Source: Ahaetulla prasina (Eukaryota; Chordata; Lepidosauria; Squamata; Colubridae). From it: a DNA stretch of 64,000 nucleotides. The position numbers were made by a program, and so were the translations under genes. Under the pieces are notes generated by a model. It was not told the origin of the DNA and did not search any database. It was given only the letters and a program-made list of their open reading frames with translations. The DNA lies in the NCBI RefSeq assembly GCF_028640845.1, contig NC_080546.1, positions 74,210,551-74,274,550 of the forward strand, given 5' to 3'. This document shows, in pieces, positions 45,877 to 56,369 of the stretch; position 1 is the stretch's first letter, and each line of letters begins with the position of its first letter.

Positions 45877-46542
45877 CCCTCCGGGTCTTCCCTTGTCGAT
45901 TTTCCGGTGTAGTGGACTTCTTCCTCCTCTTCGCTGGTTGACTCACGATAGGTTTCTTCGTGGTGGACTGTGCTCGCTTTGCGCCCGCCATCGGCGTGAG
46001 TCGCTTTGTAAGGTGTCTGCTGCATGGTTGGACATCTCATGGGCTCTGGCTTCGTCCAGGCGTTTGCCAATGTCAGGTTGCTCTTGGCTAGCAACCGTCT
46101 CCTCAAACGGATGTCTCTGACCCCCCGTATAAGTTGTTCCAGCAGCTCTTCGTCCAGATCGCGGTACTCGCAATGCTTGGAGGCGTGTCTCAGGGCTGCC
46201 ATGTAGGCGCTGATAGACTCGTCTCCTTGGTGCCTGCGCCCCAAACTCGCATCACGAACGATTTGGACGGGCTGGTGCGTAGTGATTCTTCAGGAGGGTC
46301 TGAAGGGTCTGCCACGATACGGAGTGTAGCGGTGTTGGCTCCGCTAGAGCTTCTGCGACGGCGATGACTGCGGACCCACAGTGGCTTATGAAGTAAGCCC
46401 GTTTGCGGTTGTCGGAGACTTCCTGTAGCTCGTTTGCCTCCAGGAAACTTTCGAAACGGGTCATATATATTCCCCATGTCTCCTGGGCAGGGTCAAACGG
46501 AGTGGGTGGCGTGTAGCCGGTCATCGCTGCATTCGCTATCAC
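45730..46542 (-). pseudogene. Gypsy element 2 gag
   Basis: Begins about 75 bp inside the 5' LTR with TPPTPFDPAQETWGIYMTRFESFLEANEL, typical of this Gypsy group. It shifts register near 46250 and continues as GDESISAYMAALRHASKHCEY and LLEQLIRGVRD. The remnant of a CCHC region (CGSCGGRHQRQRW) follows. Confidence 0.8.
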
Positions 46543-46600
46543 CTTGCTAGGTTTGATTCTCGTAGTGAGTTCAGCTCTGTTCTGGTGCTCTGCCTCAAAA

Positions 46601-46618
46601 TCCCACCTTCGTCGCCAA
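46601..46618 (-). promoter_or_regulatory. tRNA-type primer-binding site of Gypsy element 2
   Basis: The sense strand reads TTGGCGACGAAGGTGGGA directly after the 5' LTR. TGG pairs with the CCA end of a tRNA. I could not assign the tRNA isotype. Confidence 0.75.
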
Positions 46619-46806
46619 TGTTAAGTTTGGGTATTGACGAGGCAGGAGACCAGGTTAGTGACAACAGCTCTTTAATATAGTGTGACCCAGCAAAACTCTG
46701 GAGAAAAACCTCTCCTTATATACACTTCAGCCAGAGGCTGTATCCAATCAGAAGCGAGATACTTCCCGCCTAAAACTCCCGCCAAAACTAACAGTAATAC
46801 ATTACA
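46619..46806 (-). repeat. 5' LTR of Gypsy element 2
   Basis: 188 bp with the same sequence as 42252-42439 by eye. Confidence 0.95.
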
Positions 46807-46939
46807 AAGACCTTCATGGAAATAAATTATAAATATATAAATATAATTATGGGGGCTGATATTTTGTTCGCATAATGCCAATTTGACTGTTACGTTTAAA
46901 ATTAACACATTATAAACAAGAAGGTTTATAATGGTTTAT

Positions 46940-47208
46940 AAGGTTCTCTGGTGGCTCAGCAGACTAAGTCTGTCTGTTCTTAACACAGCTGCTTGCAATT
47001 ACTGCAAGTTCAAGTCCCACCAGGCCCAAGGTTGACTCAGCCTTCCATCCTTTATAAGGTAGGTAAAATGAGGACCCAGATTGTTGGGGGCAATAAAGTT
47101 GACTTTGTATATAATATACAAATGGATGAAGACTATTGTTTAACACAGTGTAAGCCACCCTGAGTCTTCAGAGAAGGGCGGGATATAAATTCAAATAATA
47201 AAAAAAAA
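46940..47208 (+). repeat. Full-length SINE2
   Basis: Head GGTTCTCTGGTGGCTCAGCAG, B-box-like GTTCAAGTCCCACC, body CCTTCCATCCTTTATAAGG and end AAGCCACCCTGAGTCTTCAG...GGGCGGGATATAA with an AAT/A tail. Confidence 0.88.
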
Positions 47209-47510
47209 GTTAGAGCATTATGGCACCAAGAAAGAAAGCTTTTCTTTTTTTAAAAAAAAAAAGCCACTCCACTTGCAAAATAAAGAAAGGAAGATGGATT
47301 TTTTACCAGCTTCCATTAAAAGTTAGCTTTCCAAAAGCTGCCAATCTCTCAAGGAAAGAAGCTCTCACTGATATTGAGACATTGAAACTATTCTGTCATT
47401 AAATAACATACCGGTACTTATTGTATTTGAATCCATAATACAATATCAGATTGTATTACAAACTTATTATAAAGTAATTGGAAAATAAATCAGAGAAATC
47501 TTTTTCATTC
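47209..47510. other. Intergenic DNA
   Basis: Poly-A/T tracts near 47245-47262; nothing else recognised. Confidence 0.35.
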
Positions 47511-47514
47511 TTTT

Positions 47515-48480
47515 TTGAGTTCTGCAATGCAGGCCTATGGACTGGAAAGTTGGTCTCTGACGGAAAGCCACTTGAAGAAACTAGAAGCATTTGAAATGTG
47601 CATTTACAGATGGCTGTTACGTATAAGCTGGGTTGACAAAATCAGAAATGTGGAGCTGATAAGCCGCCTGGGAAAGCCAAGGGAAATCATCAAAACCATA
47701 AAAAAGTGAAAGTTAGTGTTCTGTCCTCCTTCGCCTCCGTCCGAGCGATGGTTTAATTAGCCGGCACTATTAGCTCTGGCAGCAAAATAGCGAGCATCTG
47801 CCAAGTGTCTCTGTTATCTCCCTCGACGCCGATGAGCGAAACAGTACTTCAGCTCTTAGTTAATCAGTTAATTTGCCTGCTACAAAGAGACACAGCAGCT
47901 CTTCCTGCCTTTATATCCTGTGGGATGTGGCTCCATGACTCAGCACTTCCTAGGCCTGCCCCACCCCTGCTTCTGTTGTTCCTACCTCTCCTGCCTACGA
48001 AACCTAGGGTCCAGCCAGGCCTGATTGCCATCAGCTGGGTCTGGAGGCGTGGCCTGGGGGGGGAAGAGTCAGAGGACGGAGGCCTCATTATCTCTTCCAC
48101 CTGGCCTGCCTCTGGCTCCTGGAGCTGAGCCAGGGAAGCCGGTGCTCCCGAGGTAAGTACTGACGGCCCTTCCCCATCACTTTCCAAGTCACTTTCTGGC
48201 AGGACACCCGGCTCGGGGGGGGGGGCGCAGACACAACAGTTAGAATATTTTGGACATGTGATGCGACACCCAGAAAAATACGGCATCCTTCACTTAATCA
48301 TCCAGGGAAAGATTGAAGGCAAATGAGGTCCAGGCAGAAGAAGAACATCATGGCTTCAAAACCTAAGGGACTGGTTTGGACAAAACTCAGCAGCACTTTT
48401 TCATGTGGCTGTTTACAAAAATAGGACAGCCAACGTCCAATGATGGATATGGCACAAGATAAAGAAGAAGAATATAGGCC
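47515..48480 (+). mobile_element. RTE-like LINE 3' end split by a solo LTR
   Basis: The left part encodes YGLESWSLTESHLKKLEAFEMCIYRWLLRISWVDKIRN, the C-terminal tail of an RTE/related LINE ORF2. After the LTR the homology resumes (YFGHVMRHPEKYG, LIIQGKIEGK) to about 48480. The frame is degenerate. The clade is assigned from the pattern only. Confidence 0.65.
47717..48238 (-). mobile_element. Solo LTR, Gypsy-type
   Basis: The 522-bp unit on the minus strand begins TGTTGTGTCTGCGCCCC and ends GGACAGAACA. A perfect 5-bp target duplication, GTTAG, lies at 47712-47716 and 48239-48243. It resembles the solo LTR at 483-1003. It interrupts the RTE-like LINE end. Confidence 0.88.
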
Positions 48481-48489
48481 TCTCAAATA

Positions 48490-49165
48490 GCCCTCTATTA
48501 TTGATCAAAAGCCTCAATATTAGCATGGATATTCTCAATAAGATCAGAATAAAAATGTCTGAAGATACTGGAGAAGTTGTATAAAAGAAAGTGAAATATT
48601 ATATTTTTTAAAAAGTCTCTTAAATTCTTAGGTAAGAACTGGTACTCGCCAAGCTTCTGCTTCATGGAACAAATTGAGAAAGTTGTGCAAACAAGCCAGT
48701 GTGGTTGTTAAGTAGTCCATACAGCTCCCCAAGTCAACAGGCCTAGATATCTTTCTTGTCAGCCCTGTGAGCAAAGCAGTCTATATACTTCAGAGACTTG
48801 TGTTATTACTGTGATGCAGTAGCAAAAATCAACTTTTATTTGTTTCTATAGCTCAGTTATTTTTCTTGAAGCATGTGTGCCTTTTATTAATTACTACAAA
48901 CTGATGGGTAAACTCTGTGATTTTGTGTCATCTTTCTTTGTTAGCCTTCTTTCTGTTATCATTTATTATCAGTTCCCTTAAAATTAGATAAAAGTAGCAG
49001 GGTAAAAGTGTGAACCATCACTTCTAATATGTCTACAAGATGATTTTGTTTTTCTTTTCCCTTTAGCAATCACATCAAACAGCTTAGTTTGCCATTTTAT
49101 GAACATGAATCAGGCAATCATCTTTGTGATGCAACAGGAAATATTTGTCAGGTTCCTGACTGACT
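48490..49165. other. Intergenic DNA
   Basis: Nothing recognised. Confidence 0.35.
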
Positions 49166-49177
49166 TTATGACAATTA

Positions 49178-49519
49178 GGTAAAGATAAAGTGCTAGTCGT
49201 TGCCGACTCTAGGGGGCGGTGCTCATCTCCGTTTCAAAGCTGAAGAGCCAGCGCTGTCCGAAGACGTCTCCGTGGTCATGAGGCCGGCATGACTCAATGC
49301 CAAAGGCACACGGAACGCTGTTACCTTCCCACCAAGGTGGTCCCTTATTTTTCTACTCGCATTTTTTATGTGCTTTCGAAACTGCTAGGTTGGCAGAAGC
49401 TGGGACAAGTAACGGGAGCTCGCCCCGTTACACGGCAGCACTAGGGATTCGAACCGCTGAGCTGCCGACCTTTCGATTGACAAGCTCAACATCCTAGCCC
49501 CTGAGCCACCGCGTCCCTC
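49178..49519 (-). repeat. Full-length tRNA-derived SINE1
   Basis: Antisense SINE1 with a perfect 12-bp target duplication, TTATGACAATTA, at 49166-49177 and 49520-49531. The head is at the right (CTGAGCCACCGCGTCCC). Confidence 0.93.
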
Positions 49520-49531
49520 TTATGACAATTA

Positions 49532-50209
49532 AGTTACCATAAAGGACACCAGTTTAAGATTAGTTTCTGAAATACAAAAGTTAAATGGTTAAACAAATTA
49601 TCATTCTTTTTTGTCTTACAGAACTGGCCTATTTTTTCATTGCTGTTTTATATGGCTATGTAGAAATTGAACACTCCCAGAAGAGATTTTAAGACACTAA
49701 AAAGCTTTCCAGATTTTTTTTCTCCCCCCCCACTACAGTTTTTTTTTTTCCTTCTTCTTAAATTGCTTTCTAAAAGGGATGCTGACAATCAGCGCTCATA
49801 TATTTCATTCCTCAAAATGGCAAGAAACCAGGCCATCAATTTTAAGCCATCAGGACACCAAATTGACAGAATGATTGGAGTGATTTCAGAGGAATGAAAA
49901 AGAGAAAATTTCTAGGATTGCTGTCCTATTCTATCCTGAGCAAACACATGGCAGCAAATTGCAATTGGCTTAATGATGAGTTTGTATTTTAGACAACTAA
50001 CAAAGCAGGTAAAATAGCCAGATGAGCAGTCACATATGTGCTCCCAGAAAAACATAGATAAAATGACCTCTTGTTTGGGACAAGGAGTGCAGCACCAGAA
50101 GAAGCAATTCTTTCCCTCCCTGTTTTTTTTACTATTCTAATTAAAATTCGTAACTAGTGGCTATCTAATATAAGATATAGTTTGCCTCAGAATGCCACTT
50201 ATTGAAAAA
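49532..50209. other. Intergenic DNA
   Basis: T-rich tracts near 49715-49752; no family recognised. Confidence 0.35.
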
Positions 50210-50217
50210 GTCTAAGG

Positions 50218-50691
50218 CAGTGGTTCTCAACCTTTATAATGCTGCGACCCCTTTAATACAATTCCCCACGATGTGGCGACCCCAACTGTAAAATTATTTT
50301 CGTTTTGAATTTATCGCGGCTGAAGCCATATTGGCTAGCGATCTGAACTGCTTGCGATTGCCTTGAGGACGGAGGCATTAAAGCGGAGACTCCTCCCCTA
50401 TTAAGTTGATCGTGCCTGAAGCCAGATTAGGCTAGCGATTGGGAGTGATTGTAGCTGGCTTGAAAGGGAGACATCAGAGCAAAGATTTCTCTCTTTTTTA
50501 ATTCACCGCGCCTGAAGCTGAATTCGGCTAGCGATTTGAAGAGCCTGCAGCTGGCTTGTGGAGTCAACTATTGGAGCGTGATTCTTCGACTTGCAAGTAT
50601 ACTTCCCATATTTCCGATGGTCTTAGGCGACCCCTGGCAAATCGTCATTTGACCCCCAATGAGGTCGCGACCCACAGATTGAGAACCGCTG
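50218..50691. mobile_element. hAT-type MITE (family D) with internal triplication
   Basis: The ends CAGTGGTTCTCAACCTT and GATTGAGAACCGCTG form inverted repeats. A perfect 8-bp duplication, GTCTAAGG, lies at 50210-50217 and 50692-50699. The interior is three successive diverged units of roughly 90-100 bp, each with a CTGAAGC...GGCTAGCGAT core at about 50321-50341, 50412-50441 and 50511-50540. No transposase is encoded. Confidence 0.9.
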
Positions 50692-50699
50692 GTCTAAGG

Positions 50700-50991
50700 G
50701 GTTATAGATAATGCTTTGATTTTCTTCCACTGAATTCTTGACTGGAATTTTATTGTCAGGTTTGAGAGGCCCAGAAATCTACCTGCTATTTATTTTAAGT
50801 AAATAAATATTTCTTATTCAGTTTAAAATACAGATCTAAAATTTATTTTCCAGTTAATACGGAATAAAATTTCTTTCATTAGCATGGAGGACTGATTTGC
50901 CAGGCAGGTGATTAACTGCAGCGGACACCCTGCACAACAAGGGATAACTTCAAATTGCAGCCATTTTGAAAACAATTTCCAGCTCTGTAGA
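50700..50991. other. Intergenic DNA
   Basis: Nothing recognised. Confidence 0.35.
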
Positions 50992-51002
50992 CTAGAGAAT
51001 AA

Positions 51003-51361
51003 GGGACACGGTGGCTCAGAGGCTAAGACATTGATCTTGTCGATCAGAAAGGTCGGCAGTTTGGTGGTTCGAATCCCTACGTGTCGAGCTCCGGTTACGT
51101 GTCCCAGTTTCTGCCAACCCAGCAGTTCAAAAATATGTAAATATGCATTTGTAAAAAATGCAAGTAGAAAAATAGGGACCACCTTTGGTGGGAAGGTAAC
51201 AGCATTCTGTATGCCTTTGGCGTTTAGTCATGCCAGCCACATGACCACAGAGATGTCTTCGGACAACGCTGGCTCTTCAGCTTAGAAATGGAGATAAGCA
51301 CTGCCCCCTACAGTCAGGAAGAACTAGCACATATGTACGAGGGGAACCGTTACCTTTTAGG
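51003..51361 (+). repeat. Full-length tRNA-derived SINE1
   Basis: Head GGGACACGGTGGCTCAGAGG, B-box GGTTCGAATCCC near 51066, body and end GGGGAACCGTTACC. A perfect 11-bp target duplication, CTAGAGAATAA, lies at 50992-51002 and 51362-51372. Confidence 0.93.
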
Positions 51362-51372
51362 CTAGAGAATAA

Positions 51373-53973
51373 TTTTCATTGAGATAAATATTGTAAGTCC
51401 CACTAGCCTTGTTTTGGAAACTTAGATGTCACCTTTGCTATTCCAGTCAATGGGAAGAGCCTAAATCTTTTGGAGAGAGACTATAAAGTCACAGTTTATT
51501 CCAAGATGAATTTAGCAGGTTTCATTGCATGCTGTTTTGAGTAAAGAGATTTCCTAATTTGTATCATTAAATGCAAAGTTTAAACAATTTATAAATCGTT
51601 TATTTGACTGAAGCTGTCATAGCCAAACCTGAAAAAAGTGCATCTCTTTTTTGATCTATAAAAAGAGCCATTCAAATTCTAGGAGAGCTCAGTACCTGAA
51701 AGGCCCCGTTTCTAAATTTTTGCTATATATTGAGATGTTGAAAAGATCTTGCCAATAACTTCTCAAACTGCCCTGCAAGATGAGGGGTGAAAGCAGCTAA
51801 TTAAACAAAACAGAAATAGAAAAAAAGCATTCTCAGTAATTGTTCAACATAAATTTGAAGGATTTATTCCTTTTGTCAGAAAACCTGGTCTAATTTTGGC
51901 CATTTTTGGTACAGAAAAATATGTGATTTTCCCTGCAATATAAATCTATTTTTATCTATTAATTCACAAACATTTTAGACAATAGAGTGTTACAAAACTT
52001 CAAAGGTTTTATTTATTTTTTTCTCTGAAAGTTTGCATGAAACAAGTCTTCGAACTTGTGTAACAAGGCTCTTTTAAGAAAAAGAACATTTATAAAAGCA
52101 AATAAAGCTTTGTCAAATACTTGTTAGATGTGTTGTGCAAATTTTATTAGTATTTTTCTCCATTTTAATGGCTTGTCCTAAATGTTCTATTGGAGGAAGG
52201 GATACTTTTCACTTGTTTGTTTACTTAGTAAAGAACTGCAATGGGCACCTGAAAAACACCAAAATATCCTTTGGTATACAGGTAATCATCATCTCTTTCA
52301 TCATTTTTTTTAAAAAAATGTGAATATCAGCTATGTGCTTATATCTGCTGCACATCAAGTTAACAGTCCCTAAAGCTCGTATCCCTCTCTGCTGTCAATT
52401 AATTGCAGCCTGGAAGGCAACAATCAAATTAATATTGTATAAAAGTGGATCCACCAGTCAAAACAAACTGAAGGCTTTGCAAAATAAATAAATAAAAAAA
52501 AAACTGGCTGGAAGTTTTAGTGCTTCGCTCCCATTCCATACTACCATGTCTTTTGCTTGGGGTAACTTTCTTTCATCAGCTGCCTTATTTCCTCTGACTC
52601 ACTTCAAGTGATCACTTTAAACTGCATTCCTTACCTGAAGCTGTACATTAATTTGCTCTTTACAATGAGATTGCCTCTTCTTCCAGAAGTATCTCTCAAC
52701 CTGTTTACTGATACGCACAACCACCTCTTACGCAGGGCAAGCCTGAATGTTTTTCATGATTGTGTTCTTGTGATGGAATACACTCTTTCCCTCTGGACTA
52801 CATTCCACCACAGTGCTATACAGTTGCTTTGTATTTATATTTTCATATTTTCAGTAATGTTTGGCAGCTATTGCTGCAAACTACTTAGAAATGCATCCTG
52901 TGGAGCAAAGGAAAGCGATTTGCACTGTAAGAGATCCAAGTAATCCCAGCCCTGTTCCATGTTTCATGATTGACATACATTAAGGATGTAGAAAGATGCA
53001 AAAACTCCAATTGGCATCAGCATATTTTTCATATTTTTTAAAGAGGCTGGGGGCAGTAGGAATGCTATGTATGCGTCTTATATCTTCCTAGGTCTAATGA
53101 ACCCATTTTGCAAAAACTTAAAAACTTAGGTAGAAATATTCAGCCCAATAACCTCTAATCTTGTCACAACCATGTTTTTCCCTATCCTTTGAGATATAAA
53201 AAGTTGAAAAGTAATAAAAATGTATCTCTTAGGCACGAAAGGGTTGCCTTGGCTTGCTGTGGAGAACGTGGAATATGTTGAATAATAAACAGAGAAACAA
53301 ATTATCCCTTAGTTCTCTCCATGACTTATATTGACTCCTAAGAACTTTTCACAGGTAATGTGCAATTTATATATTTAAAAAGGTGCTGCCAATTTTTAAT
53401 ATCCCAGCATTCCATATTTACTGCATTTTTATGTTATTCAGTAAAATCTAATTTCAGTCCCCAAATGGAAACAAAATAGCATTTATCTATACAACTCTAC
53501 AAATCTGAACCTAACAGAGCTTTGTATCTGTGAAAGAATTCAAAAGAAGGTATTTTTTTTCTAAAAATTATAAAGAAATCTTTAATTAGTAGGCCAGTTC
53601 AAAACTCAGCCTGGAATATCGGCTCCATAACTATGAAGAATAGACACTTGAATAAGAAATAATCAGAAATATTTAAGGAAAATCTTAGTTCGGTCAATTA
53701 GAACTTTATAATTTAGGCAATAGATTATGCAATAGTGTCATCTTTCAGGTTTATTGAAATTTAACAAAGGTTGTTACAAGAGTCTTGTCAGCCTGGTGAG
53801 GTATGCCAGGCCAGGAACCAACACAAGAAATATTAGAACTCTCTGTGTGTATTAATGCACAATTCCAGAATCTTGAAAACTTGATGAGTTTCTCTTGTGG
53901 CCAAGAACATCAAGACAATCCAATATGAATATCTTCCTTATCCCCTCCTGCGATGTTTTTGTTATAATCTGTC
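51373..53973. other. Long apparently unique AT-rich block
   Basis: 2.6 kb with no repeat family recognised beyond short A-rich runs (52484-52503). The longest frame (52608-52943, 111 codons) has no domain motif or splice context. Candidate for conserved non-coding sequence. Confidence 0.3.
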
Positions 53974-53981
53974 TTCTGGAC

Positions 53982-54101
53982 CAGGAGTCTCCAACCTTGG
54001 CATCTTTAAGTCTTGTGGATTTCAACTACCAGGAAGCTGGCTGAGGGACTCTGGGAGTTGAAGTCCACAAGTCTTAAGGTTGCCAAGGTTGGAGACCCTT
54101 G
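53982..54101. mobile_element. Foldback hAT element (family B)
   Basis: Left end CAGGAGTCTCCAACCTTGG, right end CCAAGGTTGGAGACCCTTG; the arms pair through GACTTGTGGA/TCCACAAGTC. The flanks TTCTGGAC and TTCTGCAA partly match (5 of 8). Confidence 0.8.
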
Positions 54102-54344
54102 TTCTGCAACTGTTGCTTCTGCACCAGGCCCTTTGGACACAGATTAAATTTAAACCAATATGGTTATCAGCATGAGTCTTCACTTTGAGTAATCCAGTCT
54201 TTAATTACAAAGTGGAGATAAGGAAATATGATAAATCTGAAATAATTGCTTCAGAAGTTAAATATTTTGGATCATTTATTATTCATTAGGTTAGAATCTC
54301 ATAGACAATGTTTACTTTCGTGCCTCCATATTTTGGTCTTTATT

Positions 54345-54827
54345 TAGAATAGAATAGAATAGAATAGAATAGAATAGAATAGAATAGAATAGAATAGAAT
54401 AGAATTTTTTATTGGCCAAGTGTGATTGGACACACAAGGAATTTGTCTTGGTGCATATGCTCTCGGTGTACATAAAAAAAAGATACGTTCATCAAGAATC
54501 ATAAGGTAAAACACTTAATGATAGTCATAGGGTAAAATAAGCAATCAGGAAACAATATCAATATAAATCGTAAGGATACAAGCAACAAAGTTACAGTCAT
54601 ACAGTCATAAGTGGAGGGAGATGGTTGATGGGAATGATGAAAAGATTAATAGTAGTGCAGATTTTGTAAATAGTTTGACAGTGTTGAGGGAATTATTTGT
54701 TTAGCAGAGAGATGGGAAAAAACTGTCCTTGTGTCTAGTAGTTCTGGTGTACAGTGCCCTATAGCGTCGTTTTGAGGGTAGGAGTTGAAACAGTTTGTAT
54801 CCAGGATGCAAGGGGTCTGTAGATATT
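54345..54827 (-). mobile_element. Snake1 3' fragment with (AGAAT)n tail
   Basis: A tail of about twelve AGAAT units is at 54345-54404. The antisense 3' UTR and the last RT-ORF codons (HPGYKLFQLLPSK; CTPE.LDTRTVFS) follow. It is truncated at about 54827, where a hAT-like piece begins. Confidence 0.88.
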
Positions 54828-54947
54828 GGGTGAACTGGTGGCGGCGGCCAGAGGATCCGCCAACCTGGACGCTTCTGTGCATGTGCGCAAGCATGCATGT
54901 GCCCATGAGCAAAATGGTAGCAACATGTTTTGAAACCCACCCCTGCT
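54828..54947. repeat. hAT-like right-end fragment
   Basis: It ends TTTTGAAACCCACCCCTG, the CAG-complement terminus typical of family A and its relatives. The GC-rich GGATCCGCC and CATGTGCGCAAGCATGC pieces precede it. Confidence 0.5.
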
Positions 54948-55588
54948 ATACATACACTTATTATTAGAAGTGTTATATTGGTTAGTATTCAATAAATGTA
55001 CAATACTGCACTGATGTAATGATAAGAAATAAACGGCAATTAAAATGCAACCAAAATAAATAAATAAATTACATGCTCCTGGATGACTCAGGCTAGTTTT
55101 GTTTTTTTTAAATAAAGCTATTCCTGGTATTTCATTTGGTACTTAAGATGTAATGCCAGCTGCACAAAGCAAACTGTTTTACAAATAAACAAACCTAATG
55201 AGCTACCATATCTGTTTCATTTATTTGGAAGCCAAAATATGCAATTTTCCGCAAGAAATATTGTGTTAATACTTTCGGACAATGATCTAGAGATCGAAAG
55301 CTTCATATGTGCAGCATGTAAATAGATACAGCATATACAATCATATGAAAATATATATGTTGTAATATCCCCTCCGATTAAGTTTAAAAAAAGAGATTGA
55401 GGGAGTGGGTTGCATACTAAGGTGTACTAATCTTGTCTAACTCAAATTTTGCACATGTTAATAAGAAGGAAATTTAAGTCAGTATTTCCTCCAACAGTAT
55501 TCAACACTTCTTAAGTTTTCAACAATGGCTGGGTACATTCTACAAAAAACCGTGAAGTTGCAGATCCATGAAGGAGTATTTATCAACA
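54948..55588. other. Intergenic AT-rich DNA
   Basis: An AAATAAATAAATA run at about 55053-55070; nothing else recognised. Confidence 0.35.
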
Positions 55589-55863
55589 TTTAGCAATAGC
55601 AATAGCACTTAGATTTACATACCGCTTCACAGTGCTTTACAGCCCTCTCTAAGTGGTTTACAGCAAAGGTCCCCAACCTTTCGGACCTCAGGGACCACTA
55701 AATTCATAATTTTAAATCCTGCAGACCACCAATATGATCTGCCTAATGACCGGCTGGGTGGATATGGCAACATGGTCATGTGACTGGGTGGGCGTGACCA
55801 ACTTGCCAGCTGCTTTGCCAGCCTCTACTCGCCACTCCTCGCCTGCCCACCTGGGCTCCTTAG

Positions 55864-56067
55864 GGCCCCAATAGGAAGCAGTTGTTGGAACTAAGCAGCC
55901 ACCATGAGAAAGAGTTGGCAAAACAGCTGGCTCAGTTCAAATTGGATTTGACCGAGAAGGAGACTCAGCAGAAGCACCTCACTGAGGACTACGAGTATAG
56001 GCTTTCCAAGAAGACGGAAGACCTGTGGAAGTACAAAGCCAGATACTTGTGCCTAAAGGCTCAGCGG
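55864..56067 (+). pseudogene. Captured coiled-coil coding segment, host-gene-like
   Basis: The frame is open from a TAG at 55861-55863. It encodes a highly charged, heptad-friendly peptide with ELAKQLAQFKLDLTEKE (about residues 14-30) and HLTEDYEYRLSKKTEDLWK (about residues 35-53). This is typical of cytoplasmic coiled-coil proteins and unlike hAT transposase, which has BED-finger and RNase-H-like motifs. After the L2 insertion the same character resumes at about 56375 (ATMQSHWNKALWFFATSSTS) but with stops. I do not recognise the parent gene. The alternative is an unusual transposon-own ORF. Confidence 0.5.
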
Positions 56068-56369
56068 GCTCCTGCCCTCTAGAATGAGCTGCCTCCGGGG
56101 ATACGCCAACTCTCCGACCTCCGGACCTTCCGACGCGAGTTAAAGACCTTCTTGTTTCGTCGTGCAGGGCTGGCCTAATGTATTTTAATGTGGGTTTTTA
56201 CTATGGTTTTATTACTGTTTTATTTGTTTCGGCCTAATTGAATTTTAGATTTTAAAATGTTTTTAATTTTTGTATTTTGTTTTTTATTTGGCTGTAAACC
56301 GCCCTGAGTCCTTCGAGAGAAGGGCGGTATATAAATTGAATTAATAAATAAAATAAATAAAATAAATAG
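56068..56369 (+). mobile_element. L2 LINE 3' fragment
   Basis: Encodes NELPPGIRQLSDLRTFRREL and then the L2 3' end AAACCGCCCTGAGTCCTTCG with an AAATA tail. Nested in the hAT element. Confidence 0.87.

Larger units (their letters stand above)
42252..46806 (-). mobile_element. Full-length Ty3/Gypsy LTR retrotransposon (second family)
   Basis: 4.56 kb on the minus strand with 188-bp LTRs at both ends and a perfect 5-bp target duplication AAGAC at 42247-42251 and 46807-46811. Next to the 5' LTR the sense strand has TTGGCGACGAAGGTGGGA, a normal TGG-initiated tRNA primer site. A polypurine tract GGGAGGGGAGGAG abuts the 3' LTR (plus-strand 42440-42452). The order is gag, protease, RT, RNase H, integrase; no chromodomain or envelope was found. 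The integrase and gag resemble the K02A2.6-like/Mag-type Gypsy proteins (inference). Coding frames are broken although the LTRs look identical. Confidence 0.93.
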
